NCBI RefSeq assembly: GCF_002295065.1
Contig: NZ_NSGG01000003.1
Location: forward strand, 1-64,000
Direction of reading: 5' to 3'
Length of the DNA: 64,000 bases
Source of the DNA: Mesorhizobium sp. WSM3859
GTDB taxonomy: Bacteria > Pseudomonadota > Alphaproteobacteria > Rhizobiales > Rhizobiaceae
Positions 43,596 to 52,703 of the stretch are shown here, piece after piece. Below the pieces are notes generated by a model. It made no database searches. It was not told where the DNA came from and saw only the letters and a list, made by a program, of their open reading frames with translations. The translations under genes and the position numbers were made by a program. Within the stretch, counting starts at the first letter, position 1. Every line of letters begins with the position of its first letter.

Positions 43596-44124
43596 GCTCG
43601 TGTCCTGCCTGTTCCGTAGGCCGAAGCTCCGGGCGGTGAGCGTATTCCAGTCCTACCTCCAATGCGAGCGTGCAGTGCCGGCGCCGACAGTGATCAACTC
43701 ACCACGTTCCCTGGACCATTCCTCACACGGCTTGGTTATGGTCCGATCGCGGGCTGCCGAAGGGCTCCCTTGGGTCGGGTCGCGACTATGTCCTCGTTCA
43801 GCCGAATGTCGGCTTTTGATAACCCGCGGCTTGAACCTGCCAGTCCGCTGTCGGCCCCAAAAGACATGACAGCTTTGCGCCTCGTCTCGGTTATTCGATC
43901 GACCATTGCCATCCGGCAAAGGCCGATATCGATCATTCGAGCACTACGGCTGCTTCACGCCACGAGTCAGAGGTCGTGCTCGCCCTGGCGTCCGGTCACC
44001 AAGCAATCCCGGACATCCGAGTTCACCGTTTGGTGATGATGCACGTTGCAAGCGAGAGCAAGCACCGTTGCGCTTGCCTTTAAGGCATCTATTTTGGAAA
44101 GTCGTAGCGGCTGGTGGGCGCAGA
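43596..44124. other. divergent intergenic region between cyclase and K+ channel
   Basis: I find no gene in these 529 bases. They hold the promoters of both divergent genes. GC is lower near the channel start. No recognisable CRP-type box with clear symmetry was found by eye. The open frame that continues upstream of the channel from 43906 reads like noncoding sequence. Confidence 0.5.
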
Positions 44125-45195
44125 ATGTCGGTACTGCCTTTCTTAAGAATTTACGCGCCGCTCAATGCGGTGCTGGCTGCGCCTGGGCTTCTGGCGGTGG
44201 CTGGGCTCACGGTACCGGACATGTCCGGACGAAGCAGGCTGGCTCTGTCCGCGGTACTCGTTGTCATTTGGGGCGCCTATCTCCTGCAAATGGCCGCGAC
44301 GCTGCTCAAGCGTCGGGCGGGAGACGTCAGGGACAGGCCGCCGGCAATCGCCATCGATGTGCTCGCGGTCTTGGTTCCACTCGCCGCATTTCTCTTCGTC
44401 GGCACGCCCGACTGGAGCCTCTACTGTGCTGTCTGGCTGCTGAAACCGCTGCGCGACTCAACTTTCTTCCCGGTGCTGGGCAGGGTGCTGGTCAACGAAG
44501 CGCGCAACCTGATCGGCGTCACCACGCTCTTCGGCGTCGTTCTGTTCGGTGTCGCCCTCGCGGGCTATGTCATCGAGCGCGATATCCAGCCGGAAAAGTT
44601 CGGCAGCATCCCCCAGGCAATGTGGTGGGCGGTGGTCACGCTGTCCACCACCGGCTATGGCGACGCTATTCCGCAAAGTTTCGCTGGCCGCGTCCTTTCT
44701 GGGGCTGTCATGATGAGCGGCATCGGCATCTTCGCGCTCTGGGCCGGCATTCTTGCCACCGGCTTCGCTCAGGAAGTCCGTCGCGGGGATTTCGTCCGCA
44801 ATTGGCAATTGGTCGCCGCCGTGCCGTTGTTTCAGAAGCTTGGCCCGGCCGCGCTGGTTGAGATCGTGAGCGCGTTACGACCTCGCACGATGCCGGCGGG
44901 CGCCGTGATCTGCCGCAGCGGCGAGCCCGGTGATCGGATGTTCTTCGTGGTGGAGGGGCGCGTCAGCGTCGCGGCACCGAAGCCGGTGGAACTCGGCCCC
45001 GGCGCCTTTTTCGGCGAGATGGCGTTGATCACCGGTGAACCGCGTATGGCAACCGTCAGCGCCGTATCATCGGTGTCACTCCTGTCACTGCACTCGTCGG
45101 ATTTCCAGATGCTGTGCAGCAGCAGTCCGGAGATCGCTGAAATCATCCGCACGACCGCGCTTGAGCGGCGCGGCGCAGCGCAGCCGTCCCAATAA
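44125..45195 (+). CDS. cyclic-nucleotide-gated potassium channel (MloK1/MlotiK1-like)
   Basis: The 356-residue product closely matches MloK1 of Mesorhizobium loti, the cAMP-gated tetrameric channel of known structure, as I recall its sequence; length and start (MSVLPFLRIYAPLNAVLAAP) agree. Six helices include a S4-like segment (LKPLRDSTFFPVLGRVL). The selectivity filter TTGYGD is at 175-180. The cNMP-binding domain follows (GEPGDRMFFVVEGRV, FFGEMALITGEPRMATVSA) with Arg307 at the phosphate site. It acts in the inner membrane. Substitutions relative to MloK1 are scattered. The divergent cyclase could make its ligand. A small gene follows at 45334. Confidence 0.93.
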   Translation: MSVLPFLRIYAPLNAVLAAPGLLAVAGLTVPDMSGRSRLALSAVLVVIWGAYLLQMAATLLKRRAGDVRDRPPAIAIDVLAVLVPLAAFLFVGTPDWSLYCAVWLLKPLRDSTFFPVLGRVLVNEARNLIGVTTLFGVVLFGVALAGYVIERDIQPEKFGSIPQAMWWAVVTLSTTGYGDAIPQSFAGRVLSGAVMMSGIGIFALWAGILATGFAQEVRRGDFVRNWQLVAAVPLFQKLGPAALVEIVSALRPRTMPAGAVICRSGEPGDRMFFVVEGRVSVAAPKPVELGPGAFFGEMALITGEPRMATVSAVSSVSLLSLHSSDFQMLCSSSPEIAEIIRTTALERRGAAQPSQ

Positions 45196-45333
45196 GTGTC
45201 GTTGCTGAAGGTCCGAGGCGCTGGCGAATGGATCGGGCTTCGCCACCGGCGCCGTGCACAGGCAGTCTCATCGGTATCGGCGCAGCCGCGAATCTGTGCT
45301 AAGGCGCCGCCCGATCAACCAAAGGACGACACT

Positions 45334-45564
45334 GTGAACGAACTGACCCTGGCCGAGGCGACCGAAAATATCTATGCCTCACTCCGCGCGGACAATGCCG
45401 ACCTCGATGCGCATATCGCGACCCTCAAGGCGGCGCTGGCCCGAGAGGGGAAGAAACACGCGGTGTTCGATCCGACGAGGCTGGTGCAGAACAACCGCGC
45501 CGGCCGCAAGTTGATGCAGGCCTATTTTCGGCAGCGCGGCGTCAGCGTGAGCTTTTCGGAGTAG
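45334..45564 (+). CDS. small conserved-looking hypothetical protein
   Basis: The 76-residue product begins at a GTG after AAAGGACG and reads VNELTLAEATENIYASLRADNADLDAHIATLK, then a basic C-terminus FDPTRLVQNNRAGRKLMQAYFRQRGV. It has regular helical character and no signal or membrane helix. I do not recognise the family. A frame open from 45196 gives no better start. It lies about 140 bases after the channel gene and may be read through from it. Confidence 0.6.
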   Translation: MNELTLAEATENIYASLRADNADLDAHIATLKAALAREGKKHAVFDPTRLVQNNRAGRKLMQAYFRQRGVSVSFSE

Positions 45565-45600
45565 TAGAGTCCGCGTACGGGTGATCTCAAACACCGTCGG

Positions 45601-45792
45601 CTGGAGGCGGCCGAAACCTATCGCAACTGGGTCTTCTGCCGCGACAATGTCTGGGGCATCCAGTTCCATGGCGATTTGACTCGGGTGATGATGCAGCGCC
45701 GAGCGGTGCGCGGCGCGTACCGCGTCGAACTACCCTGTGCCCAGCCTGGCCGCGACCAACCGACGGCTGGACCCAGCCGGAAGCAGACCTAG
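45601..45792 (+). pseudogene. C-terminal fragment of a class I glutamine amidotransferase
   Basis: The frame reads LEAAETYRNWVFCRDNVWGIQ then FHGDLTRVMMQR and VELPCAQPGRDQ, and stops at 45790-45792. It aligns with the end of the intact GATase at 26456-27172 (AETYPNQAFRYGDNAWGIQ, FHGELTRVMMQR, FELPGAQPGRDH), with nucleotide-level similarity. The catalytic Cys domain is absent. The Glu of the triad position is Asp. It has no start codon of its own in frame with homology, so it is a remnant. Confidence 0.75.
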
Positions 45793-45816
45793 GGGCAAAG
45801 TCTGACCGTTGTCGCC

Positions 45817-48800
45817 TCAGCCCGGACAGGTGCCGTTTGCAGGGACTTCAGGAAGAAAGAAGCTTCGCCGCTCGCAAGGGGTCAGTTCGCGAGGGACGGT
45901 ACGCCGGGCGAATTCATTAAGCTCCTTGGGTGTCTGGAAGACGCGAACGATGCTGACTCTTTGTTCGCCGGCAATAATCGCGACGTGGGTGCCGTCGGCG
46001 CTGAAAGCTGCACGTGTAAAGCCCGGTCGAAAGGTTGCTCCGTCCTGGCTCCCGAGGACGGCAATCTGGCGTCCCGATTGCGCCGCCCATAACCGCACCG
46101 TTCGATCTTCGGTCGACGCGGTCACGACATACAGGCCATTGGGGCTGAACTCGGCGCTGTCCAGCGCGCCGCTGTGGCCCCTGAGAACCCTTTCCGGGCC
46201 GCCTGTGACGCTCCAGATCCGGGCGGTTCCATCCCGTGAACCAGTCAGCAGCGACTGGCTGTCGGGACTGAAGACGACCACCGTCACCGCGCCGGTATGT
46301 CCCTGCAGCGTTCTGACGCTTGTCCCCTCGGTGGTCGACCAAATTCGGGCTGTGTGGTCGAGTGAGCCCGTGGCGACGAGTTGACCGTCAGGGTTGAAGG
46401 CCCCTGCCGTGATGCGATCCTGATGCCCGACAAGAGCACGTAGTTCGACTCCGCTCGTCGTCAGGAGATGTCCCACATTGTCTTCCCTGGTCGAGAGGAT
46501 CAGACGTCCGTCAGGGCTAAGAATGGCTTGCGGCAGATTGCTGCTTGTATGGATGACAGCCAGTTCGGCACCGGTCGTCGCGTTCCACAGTTGGGCGGTG
46601 CCGTTGATCCATGCGCAAACAAGCGATTTGCCATCGCGACCAAACTGGATCTTGATCAGTCCGGCATCTGATCGGAACTGGGCGGTCTCGTGTCCCGTGG
46701 CCACGTCAAAAATTCGGACCACGCCCTCAAGAGATGCCGTGGCGACGCGCCTCCCATCTGGAGTGAACGAGGCGCTTTGAATGATCTCATGCGTGTCGAG
46801 GCGGATTATCTCGCGCCCGCTCACGACATCCCACAGGTGCGCCGCGCTGTCGCCGCCGCCGGTCAGCAGGTGGACGTTGTCGGGACTGAAGACCGCGAAA
46901 GTCGGCCGATACTCATGTGAGAGCGACGTCGTCAGGGCGCCGTCGACATCCCAAAGCCGAGCGGTGCCATCGTGTGAAGCAGTGAGTAGAATGTTGCTGT
47001 CGACCGGGCTGAATTCCAAATGCTCGACCAGGGATTCATGACCGGCGATCGTTGTCACCAACGAGGCGCGTTCAGCGTCCCAGATGCGGATCGGCCCATT
47101 GATCGAGGTCGTGGCAAGGAAGCGGTCGTCCTGGGTGAAGGCACCGTTCATCTCCACATCGCGTTCATCTGTATCGATGTCATGTTTCAACCCCGAAACC
47201 TCTTGGCCGAGCACCTCATCCAGCGTTCCCAACGTTCCATCCCAAATCCGGGCAGTGCCATCGAGGGATACCGTGGCGATTCGTTGACCCCGGTGGCTGA
47301 AAATCACGCCGTTCAATTGCGTGTCGCTCTTGCTGCCGGCCAACTTTGCGATCTCCGTTCCTTTCGACAAATCGAAAAGGCTGGACGTGTCGCGGTGTGA
47401 ATGCCAACCCCACGGGCCGGCTACCATCCGGCTTCCGTCCGGGCTGAACGCCAGGGTGTAGGGCCAGGAGGTCACTCCGATCGATTCTGTCAGCGCGCCG
47501 TCTGCGGTATTCCAGATCGAAACAAAATGCTTGCCCGCCGTCGCGAACCTGCGGCCGTCTGAACTGAAAGCAGCACGCGTATATGCGTCGCTGCTTACAC
47601 CTAGGACTTTCTTTCCGGTCCCGGCATCCCAGAGCGTTGCATCGCTGTTCTCTCCCGCCGTCAGCACCCGGGTGCCATCCGGGCTGAAGATTGCCGTCGG
47701 GTAATTGCCTACCGGCCGCAGGATGTAGAGCTGCTCTCCCGAGACGGCGTCCCAGAGACGTGCAGTGCCGTCCCTCGCGGCCGTCAGGATACGGCTCCCG
47801 TCGGGGCTGAATTCGGCCCTCTCCACGGCCCCATCATGACCTTTTAGAATTGCAGTTTCGGCACCGCTGGAGATGTCCCAGACTGCAGCAGTTCTGTCAT
47901 AGGATGCGGTGACGATGCGATCACCTGTAGGATTGAATGCCGCATGCGCCACACCGGCGCCAGGGCGGAGGATTTTGATCTGCCGGTGCGCCAGCAGAGC
48001 CTTATAGAGAGCTGCCTCCGCCTCAAAGAGATATGGCCGCTCGGGTTGCTCTTTCGAGGGTAGCGCCTCAAGCGCCAACCGGATCGCAGCCTCGGTGTTG
48101 CCTGCCGCGGCGGATCGCTCCGAGAGGAACGAGAGCGAAAGGAACTGATTGCGCAGCGCCTGATCGCGTTGGCCTCTTGCTTCCTCCCGCGCTTTGAAGG
48201 CGACCAGTGCGCCAGCACCCGCCATAAGAGCGAGCATTATTGCCACGATAGCGGCGTTCCGTGTCCGTCGGGCAAGGCGGTTTGCTGCGGCAGCCGCGAG
48301 GCTCCGGCGCTCGGCCTCGCGCTCCAGGCGCTCGCGTTTTGCCTCTTCGGCAGCCGCGACCAGTGCTAGCTCTGCGTGACGGTCCTTCTCCTCCTTCTGT
48401 CGATGGGCACGCAAGGACTCCTCGATGTATTCAAGGACGGCTTCGTCGACCTCCTCCCGCCTTGACAGCATCAACTCTTCGCCCTCCGCCAGACGTTTGC
48501 CGGACGGAAGGAGAAGCTCTCGATTCCTGCTTTCCAGGTGCCATCGGTGGGCGTCAGCCCTCAGCCGTTCGCGCGTCGCGAGGAAGTTGCGGTTTGCATT
48601 CACAATGTCACCGGCGCGCGGCCAACGGCTCAACAGTGCCTCATGTGCAAGACGAACGAAGACATGCCCTGCGGCGTCCTCGTCGCTGACGAGGAGCCGG
48701 GCGTCGATTAGTGCCCTGACGAGGGCCGATCGCGCGGGAGTGCCCGCAACTTCGGTATACAGGGCCGCACGTGCCGTGACCGTTTCATCGCCCAGGTTCG

Positions 48801-50622
48801 CCGTGGTGAGGGCGCGCAGCACCGCGGGCAAGGCCTCCTGGATCCCGGGCGCCAGCAAGTCCAGGACTTCGTCGGCGCGGCGCGCGATTGCGCCTTCGAG
48901 CCCGCCGAGCGCACGATAGTGCGCAAAGGTGAGAACGCGTCGGTCGCCACTGGCTTGGTACAACGCGTCGAGGACAAACTCGAGAAGCGGCAATGATCCG
49001 GGATCGGCAGTTGCTGCCGCCTGCAGCACGTCATCGAGCCGCCCCAACTCGGCACTCTCCTCGAAGCGGAGCCCGGCCACGACCGCAGGTTCGCGGATCA
49101 TCTGCGCGATCTCTGGGCCGGTTGGTGGCAGAAGTTCGTAGCTGGCGAGGCCGTCCTTGAGCGCCGAGAAACCTTGGACCTCACCGCAGCGGTGAAAGAA
49201 ATCCGAACGGATCGCCGCTATCACCCAGACCAGTCCGCTCGCGGCCAGCACCGCCATGAACCGCACAAGGGCCTCGCGCGTCGCCGGTTGCTTCTCTGTC
49301 GTGAACAGCTCCTCCAGTTGATCGATGACCACAAGCAGTCTGATCTGCGAGCGGGCCGGCCCGGCGGCCTGGCGAAGTGCCTGTCGGACCATCGCCAGGG
49401 CTCGATCCGGCGTGTTCCTGCAGAGTCGAGCAAACTCCGCGGCTGTCGCTTCTGAGGACAGCTCCGGCACAGCAGCGTCGTGAAGCAGCGCCGCAGCCAA
49501 CACAGCGAATGCATCCGGTCCTTCGGAGAGGCGGATCAGGCAGCGGCGCCACAAGGATATGCCTGCCACGGCTCCAGGTCGCGTCAATGACGGCAGCAGG
49601 CCAGCGCGCAGGAGGGAAGACTTGCCACAACCGCTCATTCCGTAGATGAGCAGGAATGCCGTGCCGCTTGCTGCCTGCTGCTCCAGTCTGGCAGTGCAGG
49701 CCGCAATCGCCCGCGCTCGGCCGAAGAATAGATCGGCATCTTCGAATTCGAAGGCATCGAGACCGCGAAATGGCGATCTGACCGGCTCCTCGGACGCAAG
49801 ACATACGCCGTAGATGCGCAAGGCACGGGCGACATCCTTCAGTTTGTGCTCGCCGAGATCGATGAATTCCAGCGAGAGGTGGTCCTGAGCCTGGGCGCGG
49901 ACCGCTTCCGTGATGCAAATCCCGCCGGGGCGTGACAAGGTTTGAAGATGAGCTGCGACCTCGACGGCCTCGCCCCTGAGGTGGTCGCCCTCGGCGACGA
50001 CGTAACCGAGGTCAACGCCGATGCGGAAGCGCAGCCGCTTTGTCTCGGGGACCTCGCAGTTCCGCCTATCGACCTCATGCTGGATCTCGTTCGCACATCG
50101 CAACGCCTCGACAGGGCCAGCAAACTGCGTAAGGACTGTCTCGCCGACGCTCGCGAAGACACGACCGGCATGTTTTATCAGCAGCCGATCAAGGACCTGC
50201 CTGTACGCCGGGGTAGGTGCAGCAATGCTCCGCTCATCCTTGCCTGCCGGCCGGACTTCGGCGGCCAATTCTGCCGCCAGAATTGTAATCAATCTTGGTC
50301 CGGCATTTGAGGGAAGGACCAACCTGTAACCGCGCCTCGGCACTGTCTGCACGACGGCCTGGCGACTGTCGTTGAGCGCCGCACGGATCTCGTGAATGCA
50401 TTGGACCAGACTGTCATCGGTGACGGCTAGCCCATTCCAGACCGCCTTCATCAGCTCGTCCTTGGTGATGACGCGATCAGCGTTCTCCAGAAGGTGGCGA
50501 AGTACCGCGAAGGTCTGGTGGCGAACTGCGATTGTCCTGTTGAACTGGTCGCGCAAGGTCTCCCTGCTCACGTCGGCGGTCACGCCGTTGAGCACGAACG
50601 TCGTGGGCGGCGAGCTGTTCAA
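45817..50622 (-). CDS. winged helix / cyclase-like / STAND NTPase / WD40 protein
   Basis: The 1601-residue product joins four modules. Residues about 1-105 form a CadC-type winged helix (TFAVLRHLLENADRVITKDELMKAVW, TVPRRGYRLVLP). About 110-275 is a class III cyclase fold whose catalytic residues are replaced: the two metal aspartates are Glu118 and Glu161, and the Asn-Arg pair is Glu221 and His225. About 285-600 is a nSTAND1-type NTPase (Walker A GMSGCGKSS near 328-336, Walker B LLVVIDQLEELF). A membrane helix lies near 788-807 (NAAIVAIMLALMAGAGALVAF). About 880-1565 holds some 15 or 16 WD40 repeats, enough for two propellers (AFSPDGS, DGTARLWD). The start is TTG at 50622, with GAGGGGA six bases before; no ATG fits. 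Confidence 0.85.
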   Translation of the reverse strand: MNSSPPTTFVLNGVTADVSRETLRDQFNRTIAVRHQTFAVLRHLLENADRVITKDELMKAVWNGLAVTDDSLVQCIHEIRAALNDSRQAVVQTVPRRGYRLVLPSNAGPRLITILAAELAAEVRPAGKDERSIAAPTPAYRQVLDRLLIKHAGRVFASVGETVLTQFAGPVEALRCANEIQHEVDRRNCEVPETKRLRFRIGVDLGYVVAEGDHLRGEAVEVAAHLQTLSRPGGICITEAVRAQAQDHLSLEFIDLGEHKLKDVARALRIYGVCLASEEPVRSPFRGLDAFEFEDADLFFGRARAIAACTARLEQQAASGTAFLLIYGMSGCGKSSLLRAGLLPSLTRPGAVAGISLWRRCLIRLSEGPDAFAVLAAALLHDAAVPELSSEATAAEFARLCRNTPDRALAMVRQALRQAAGPARSQIRLLVVIDQLEELFTTEKQPATREALVRFMAVLAASGLVWVIAAIRSDFFHRCGEVQGFSALKDGLASYELLPPTGPEIAQMIREPAVVAGLRFEESAELGRLDDVLQAAATADPGSLPLLEFVLDALYQASGDRRVLTFAHYRALGGLEGAIARRADEVLDLLAPGIQEALPAVLRALTTANLGDETVTARAALYTEVAGTPARSALVRALIDARLLVSDEDAAGHVFVRLAHEALLSRWPRAGDIVNANRNFLATRERLRADAHRWHLESRNRELLLPSGKRLAEGEELMLSRREEVDEAVLEYIEESLRAHRQKEEKDRHAELALVAAAEEAKRERLEREAERRSLAAAAANRLARRTRNAAIVAIMLALMAGAGALVAFKAREEARGQRDQALRNQFLSLSFLSERSAAAGNTEAAIRLALEALPSKEQPERPYLFEAEAALYKALLAHRQIKILRPGAGVAHAAFNPTGDRIVTASYDRTAAVWDISSGAETAILKGHDGAVERAEFSPDGSRILTAARDGTARLWDAVSGEQLYILRPVGNYPTAIFSPDGTRVLTAGENSDATLWDAGTGKKVLGVSSDAYTRAAFSSDGRRFATAGKHFVSIWNTADGALTESIGVTSWPYTLAFSPDGSRMVAGPWGWHSHRDTSSLFDLSKGTEIAKLAGSKSDTQLNGVIFSHRGQRIATVSLDGTARIWDGTLGTLDEVLGQEVSGLKHDIDTDERDVEMNGAFTQDDRFLATTSINGPIRIWDAERASLVTTIAGHESLVEHLEFSPVDSNILLTASHDGTARLWDVDGALTTSLSHEYRPTFAVFSPDNVHLLTGGGDSAAHLWDVVSGREIIRLDTHEIIQSASFTPDGRRVATASLEGVVRIFDVATGHETAQFRSDAGLIKIQFGRDGKSLVCAWINGTAQLWNATTGAELAVIHTSSNLPQAILSPDGRLILSTREDNVGHLLTTSGVELRALVGHQDRITAGAFNPDGQLVATGSLDHTARIWSTTEGTSVRTLQGHTGAVTVVVFSPDSQSLLTGSRDGTARIWSVTGGPERVLRGHSGALDSAEFSPNGLYVVTASTEDRTVRLWAAQSGRQIAVLGSQDGATFRPGFTRAAFSADGTHVAIIAGEQRVSIVRVFQTPKELNEFARRTVPRELTPCERRSFFLPEVPANGTCPG

Positions 50623-50806
50623 GCAGGTTCCCCTCAAGCACGAAGCCGCAGTCCCATACTAGCACGGTTTCGCGCTGCGAAGACTGATCATCATCCAGAC
50701 CGTGCGGGGAGCGCGGATTTCGGCGAATGATCGTAAGCCGTTCGTGACTTGGCAAATGCCCCGGACCGACAATTTCACATTCCATTGTCGGTGAGAGGGG
50801 TTCGCT

Positions 50807-51667
50807 ATGGACTGCTTAGTACGGATTGCTGCAAGCATGGGTGCAAGACCAGTGCTGCGGCTCACGGGCGCCTTCCTGCTCACCCTGATCTTCGCGACAG
50901 CGCCACAGGCTCACTCGACGGGCCGTCCCACGGGCGGCCTGGCCGAAGTCGATTTGCAATTGATCCTTGCCGTGGACGTCTCGCCGTCGATGAGCAGAAT
51001 TGAGCAAAAAGTGCAGCGCGACGGCTATGTTGATGCTTTCCGCCACGCGGACATCGCGATGGCAATCAGGGCCGGAGAACTGGGAAGAATCGCAGTGCTC
51101 TATCTGGAGTGGGCGGGGCCAAATCAGCAAACCGTCATCGTGCCGTGGACAATTGTCGAAAGCCGCGAGGACGCTCTGACTTTGGCGGACAGGCTCGCTG
51201 CTCTGTCGTTGACTGAAGGCCGCGGAACGTCGATTTCCGGCGCGTTGCAGGCCGCGAATGGACTGTTCGCAAAGAGCGGCTTGCGCAGCCCGCGCCGTGT
51301 TATTGACGTATCTGGCGACGGACCCAACAATGCCGGAGCACTCATTGACCCCATCCGGCATTTTCTTCTCGCGGAAGGTGTGACGATCAACGGGCTGCCT
51401 ATCGCACTACCCCGCATTGGCGAGGCCGACGGGTTTGCGCGGTACGACCCCTCCAGCCTGCAATCCTATTTCGAGCGCTGCGTCATCGGCGGACCGGACG
51501 CATTCGCAATCGGCGTCACCGACGCCGCGATGTTCGCCACCGCGGTCCGTCGAAAGCTGGTTCGTGAAATCTCCATGAACATGGATCAGGTGATCTACGC
51601 CGCGTATACCGAGCGTTCCGGCGGCACGGTCGATTGCAATATGATCGGTCAGTTGCCGGGCCGGTAG
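50807..51667 (+). CDS. DUF1194 (VWA-like) exported protein
   Basis: The 286-residue product has a signal peptide (VLRLTGAFLLTLIFATAPQAHS, residues about 16-37) and a von Willebrand A-type core: metal-binding LILAVDVSPSMSRIEQ (a DxSxS MIDAS), then RGTSISGALQAANGLF and VIDVSGDGPNNAG. This is the DUF1194 family of exported proteins, presumably metal-dependent protein-binding domains. The function is unknown. GAGAGGGG precedes the ATG. It is divergent from the STAND/WD40 gene, sharing about 180 bases of promoter. Confidence 0.88.
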   Translation: MDCLVRIAASMGARPVLRLTGAFLLTLIFATAPQAHSTGRPTGGLAEVDLQLILAVDVSPSMSRIEQKVQRDGYVDAFRHADIAMAIRAGELGRIAVLYLEWAGPNQQTVIVPWTIVESREDALTLADRLAALSLTEGRGTSISGALQAANGLFAKSGLRSPRRVIDVSGDGPNNAGALIDPIRHFLLAEGVTINGLPIALPRIGEADGFARYDPSSLQSYFERCVIGGPDAFAIGVTDAAMFATAVRRKLVREISMNMDQVIYAAYTERSGGTVDCNMIGQLPGR

Positions 51668-51986
51668 CGCTCGGCAATTGGGTGCCCGAGATGTGGGCAG
51701 CAACGGAATTAGCTTCGCCAACCCACTGTCAACACGGCAGGTAGCATCAACAGCGATAAACGCCGTCAAAAGGGCTGAAGGGGTGCTTGTCGATAACTCC
51801 GTTCCGAGAACCGGAAGGGCAAGTTTCGGCCCTAATCCAACCACTTAGCCGTTCCTCCAGTGGCCAATCATGGCCGAAGGAGAAATGAAATGGGACAGCC
51901 AAATGTGACGGCGGTCGTCACCGTGGCTCGCGTGTCAGCAGATGTGGTAAGGTTGATTGCCGGCGAGTAGGAGAGGTCCAGAAACA
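51668..51986 (+). other. intergenic region with possible 26-residue leader frame
   Basis: No full gene is visible. A 26-codon frame at 51890-51970 (MGQPNVTAVVTVARVSADVV, then RLIAGE) follows AAGGAG at six bases and ends immediately before the ribosome-binding site of the pentapeptide gene. It might be a leader peptide, but there is no independent support. Confidence 0.3.
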
Positions 51987-52703
51987 ATGACTTTGAGACG
52001 AACCAGAGCTTACGTCACATTCGGCTTGGTTCTAGTGGTTTGGATTGTATGTGCTTGGCAGAACGCCACTGCCGCTCAAAATTGCGACGCGGCCGCGACG
52101 CCCGGCGTCAATTGGCAGGACTGTGACAAAAAGCTTCTCATCCTTAAAGGACAGGACCTGAGCGGGGCGAACCTGATCGGTGTCGATTTCACTTCGACCG
52201 ATCTCAGGGACAGCAATCTCCTTGCGGCAAATTTTGAGAAGGCAACGCTTGTGCGTGCTTCCCTAGCCGACTCGACCGCCAAAGGCGCCCGGTTCGACAA
52301 AATCGAGGCCTACAGGACCGACTTCAGCCATATGGACGCGCAGGGCGCCGTGTTTACGAGCGCCGAAGTGCAGCGCTCGAATTTCGAGGACGCCAATTTG
52401 ACCAATGTTGATTTCACAAAGGCGGAATTGGGGCGAGCGCAGTTCCATGACGCCGATATCAGTGGCAGCCGCTTTTCGTTTGCCAATCTCGCGCGGGCGG
52501 ACTTCCGAGGAGCAACGTTCACCGCGCCGATCGACTTTGACGGCGCTTTTTTCTTTCTGACCCGTATCGAGGGCCTCGATCTTTCCAAATCGGCGGGTCT
52601 GTCCCAATGGCAGCTCAACATGGCTTGCGGAGACGCCCGGACCGAGTTGCCTTCTGGCTTGACCAGGCCTGAAGATTGGCCCTGTCAATTCCAGCAGGAA
52701 TAG
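51987..52703 (+). CDS. exported pentapeptide-repeat protein
   Basis: The 238-residue product has a signal peptide (VTFGLVLVVWIVCAWQNATAAQ) and about 22 tandem A(D/N)LxX-type pentapeptides (LSGANLIGVDFTSTDLRDSN, FEDANLTNVDFTKAELGRAQ, FANLARADFRGATF), forming a right-handed square helix. It lies in the periplasm or outside the cell. Two cysteines before the repeats (NCDAAATP, DCDKKLL) and two after (NMACGDARTE, DWPCQ) may form disulfides. Such proteins lack a common function; some bind gyrase, but this one is exported. GGAGAGG precedes the ATG at 51987. Confidence 0.87.
   Translation: MTLRRTRAYVTFGLVLVVWIVCAWQNATAAQNCDAAATPGVNWQDCDKKLLILKGQDLSGANLIGVDFTSTDLRDSNLLAANFEKATLVRASLADSTAKGARFDKIEAYRTDFSHMDAQGAVFTSAEVQRSNFEDANLTNVDFTKAELGRAQFHDADISGSRFSFANLARADFRGATFTAPIDFDGAFFFLTRIEGLDLSKSAGLSQWQLNMACGDARTELPSGLTRPEDWPCQFQQE

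Noticed and set aside
43906..44124. N-terminal extension of the K+ channel
   Set aside because: The extra 73 codons read like noncoding sequence, and the MloK1-type start is at 44125.
51870..51908. 12-codon frame MAEGEMKWDSQM before the pentapeptide gene
   Set aside because: Too short and without its own ribosome-binding site; overlaps another possible leader frame.
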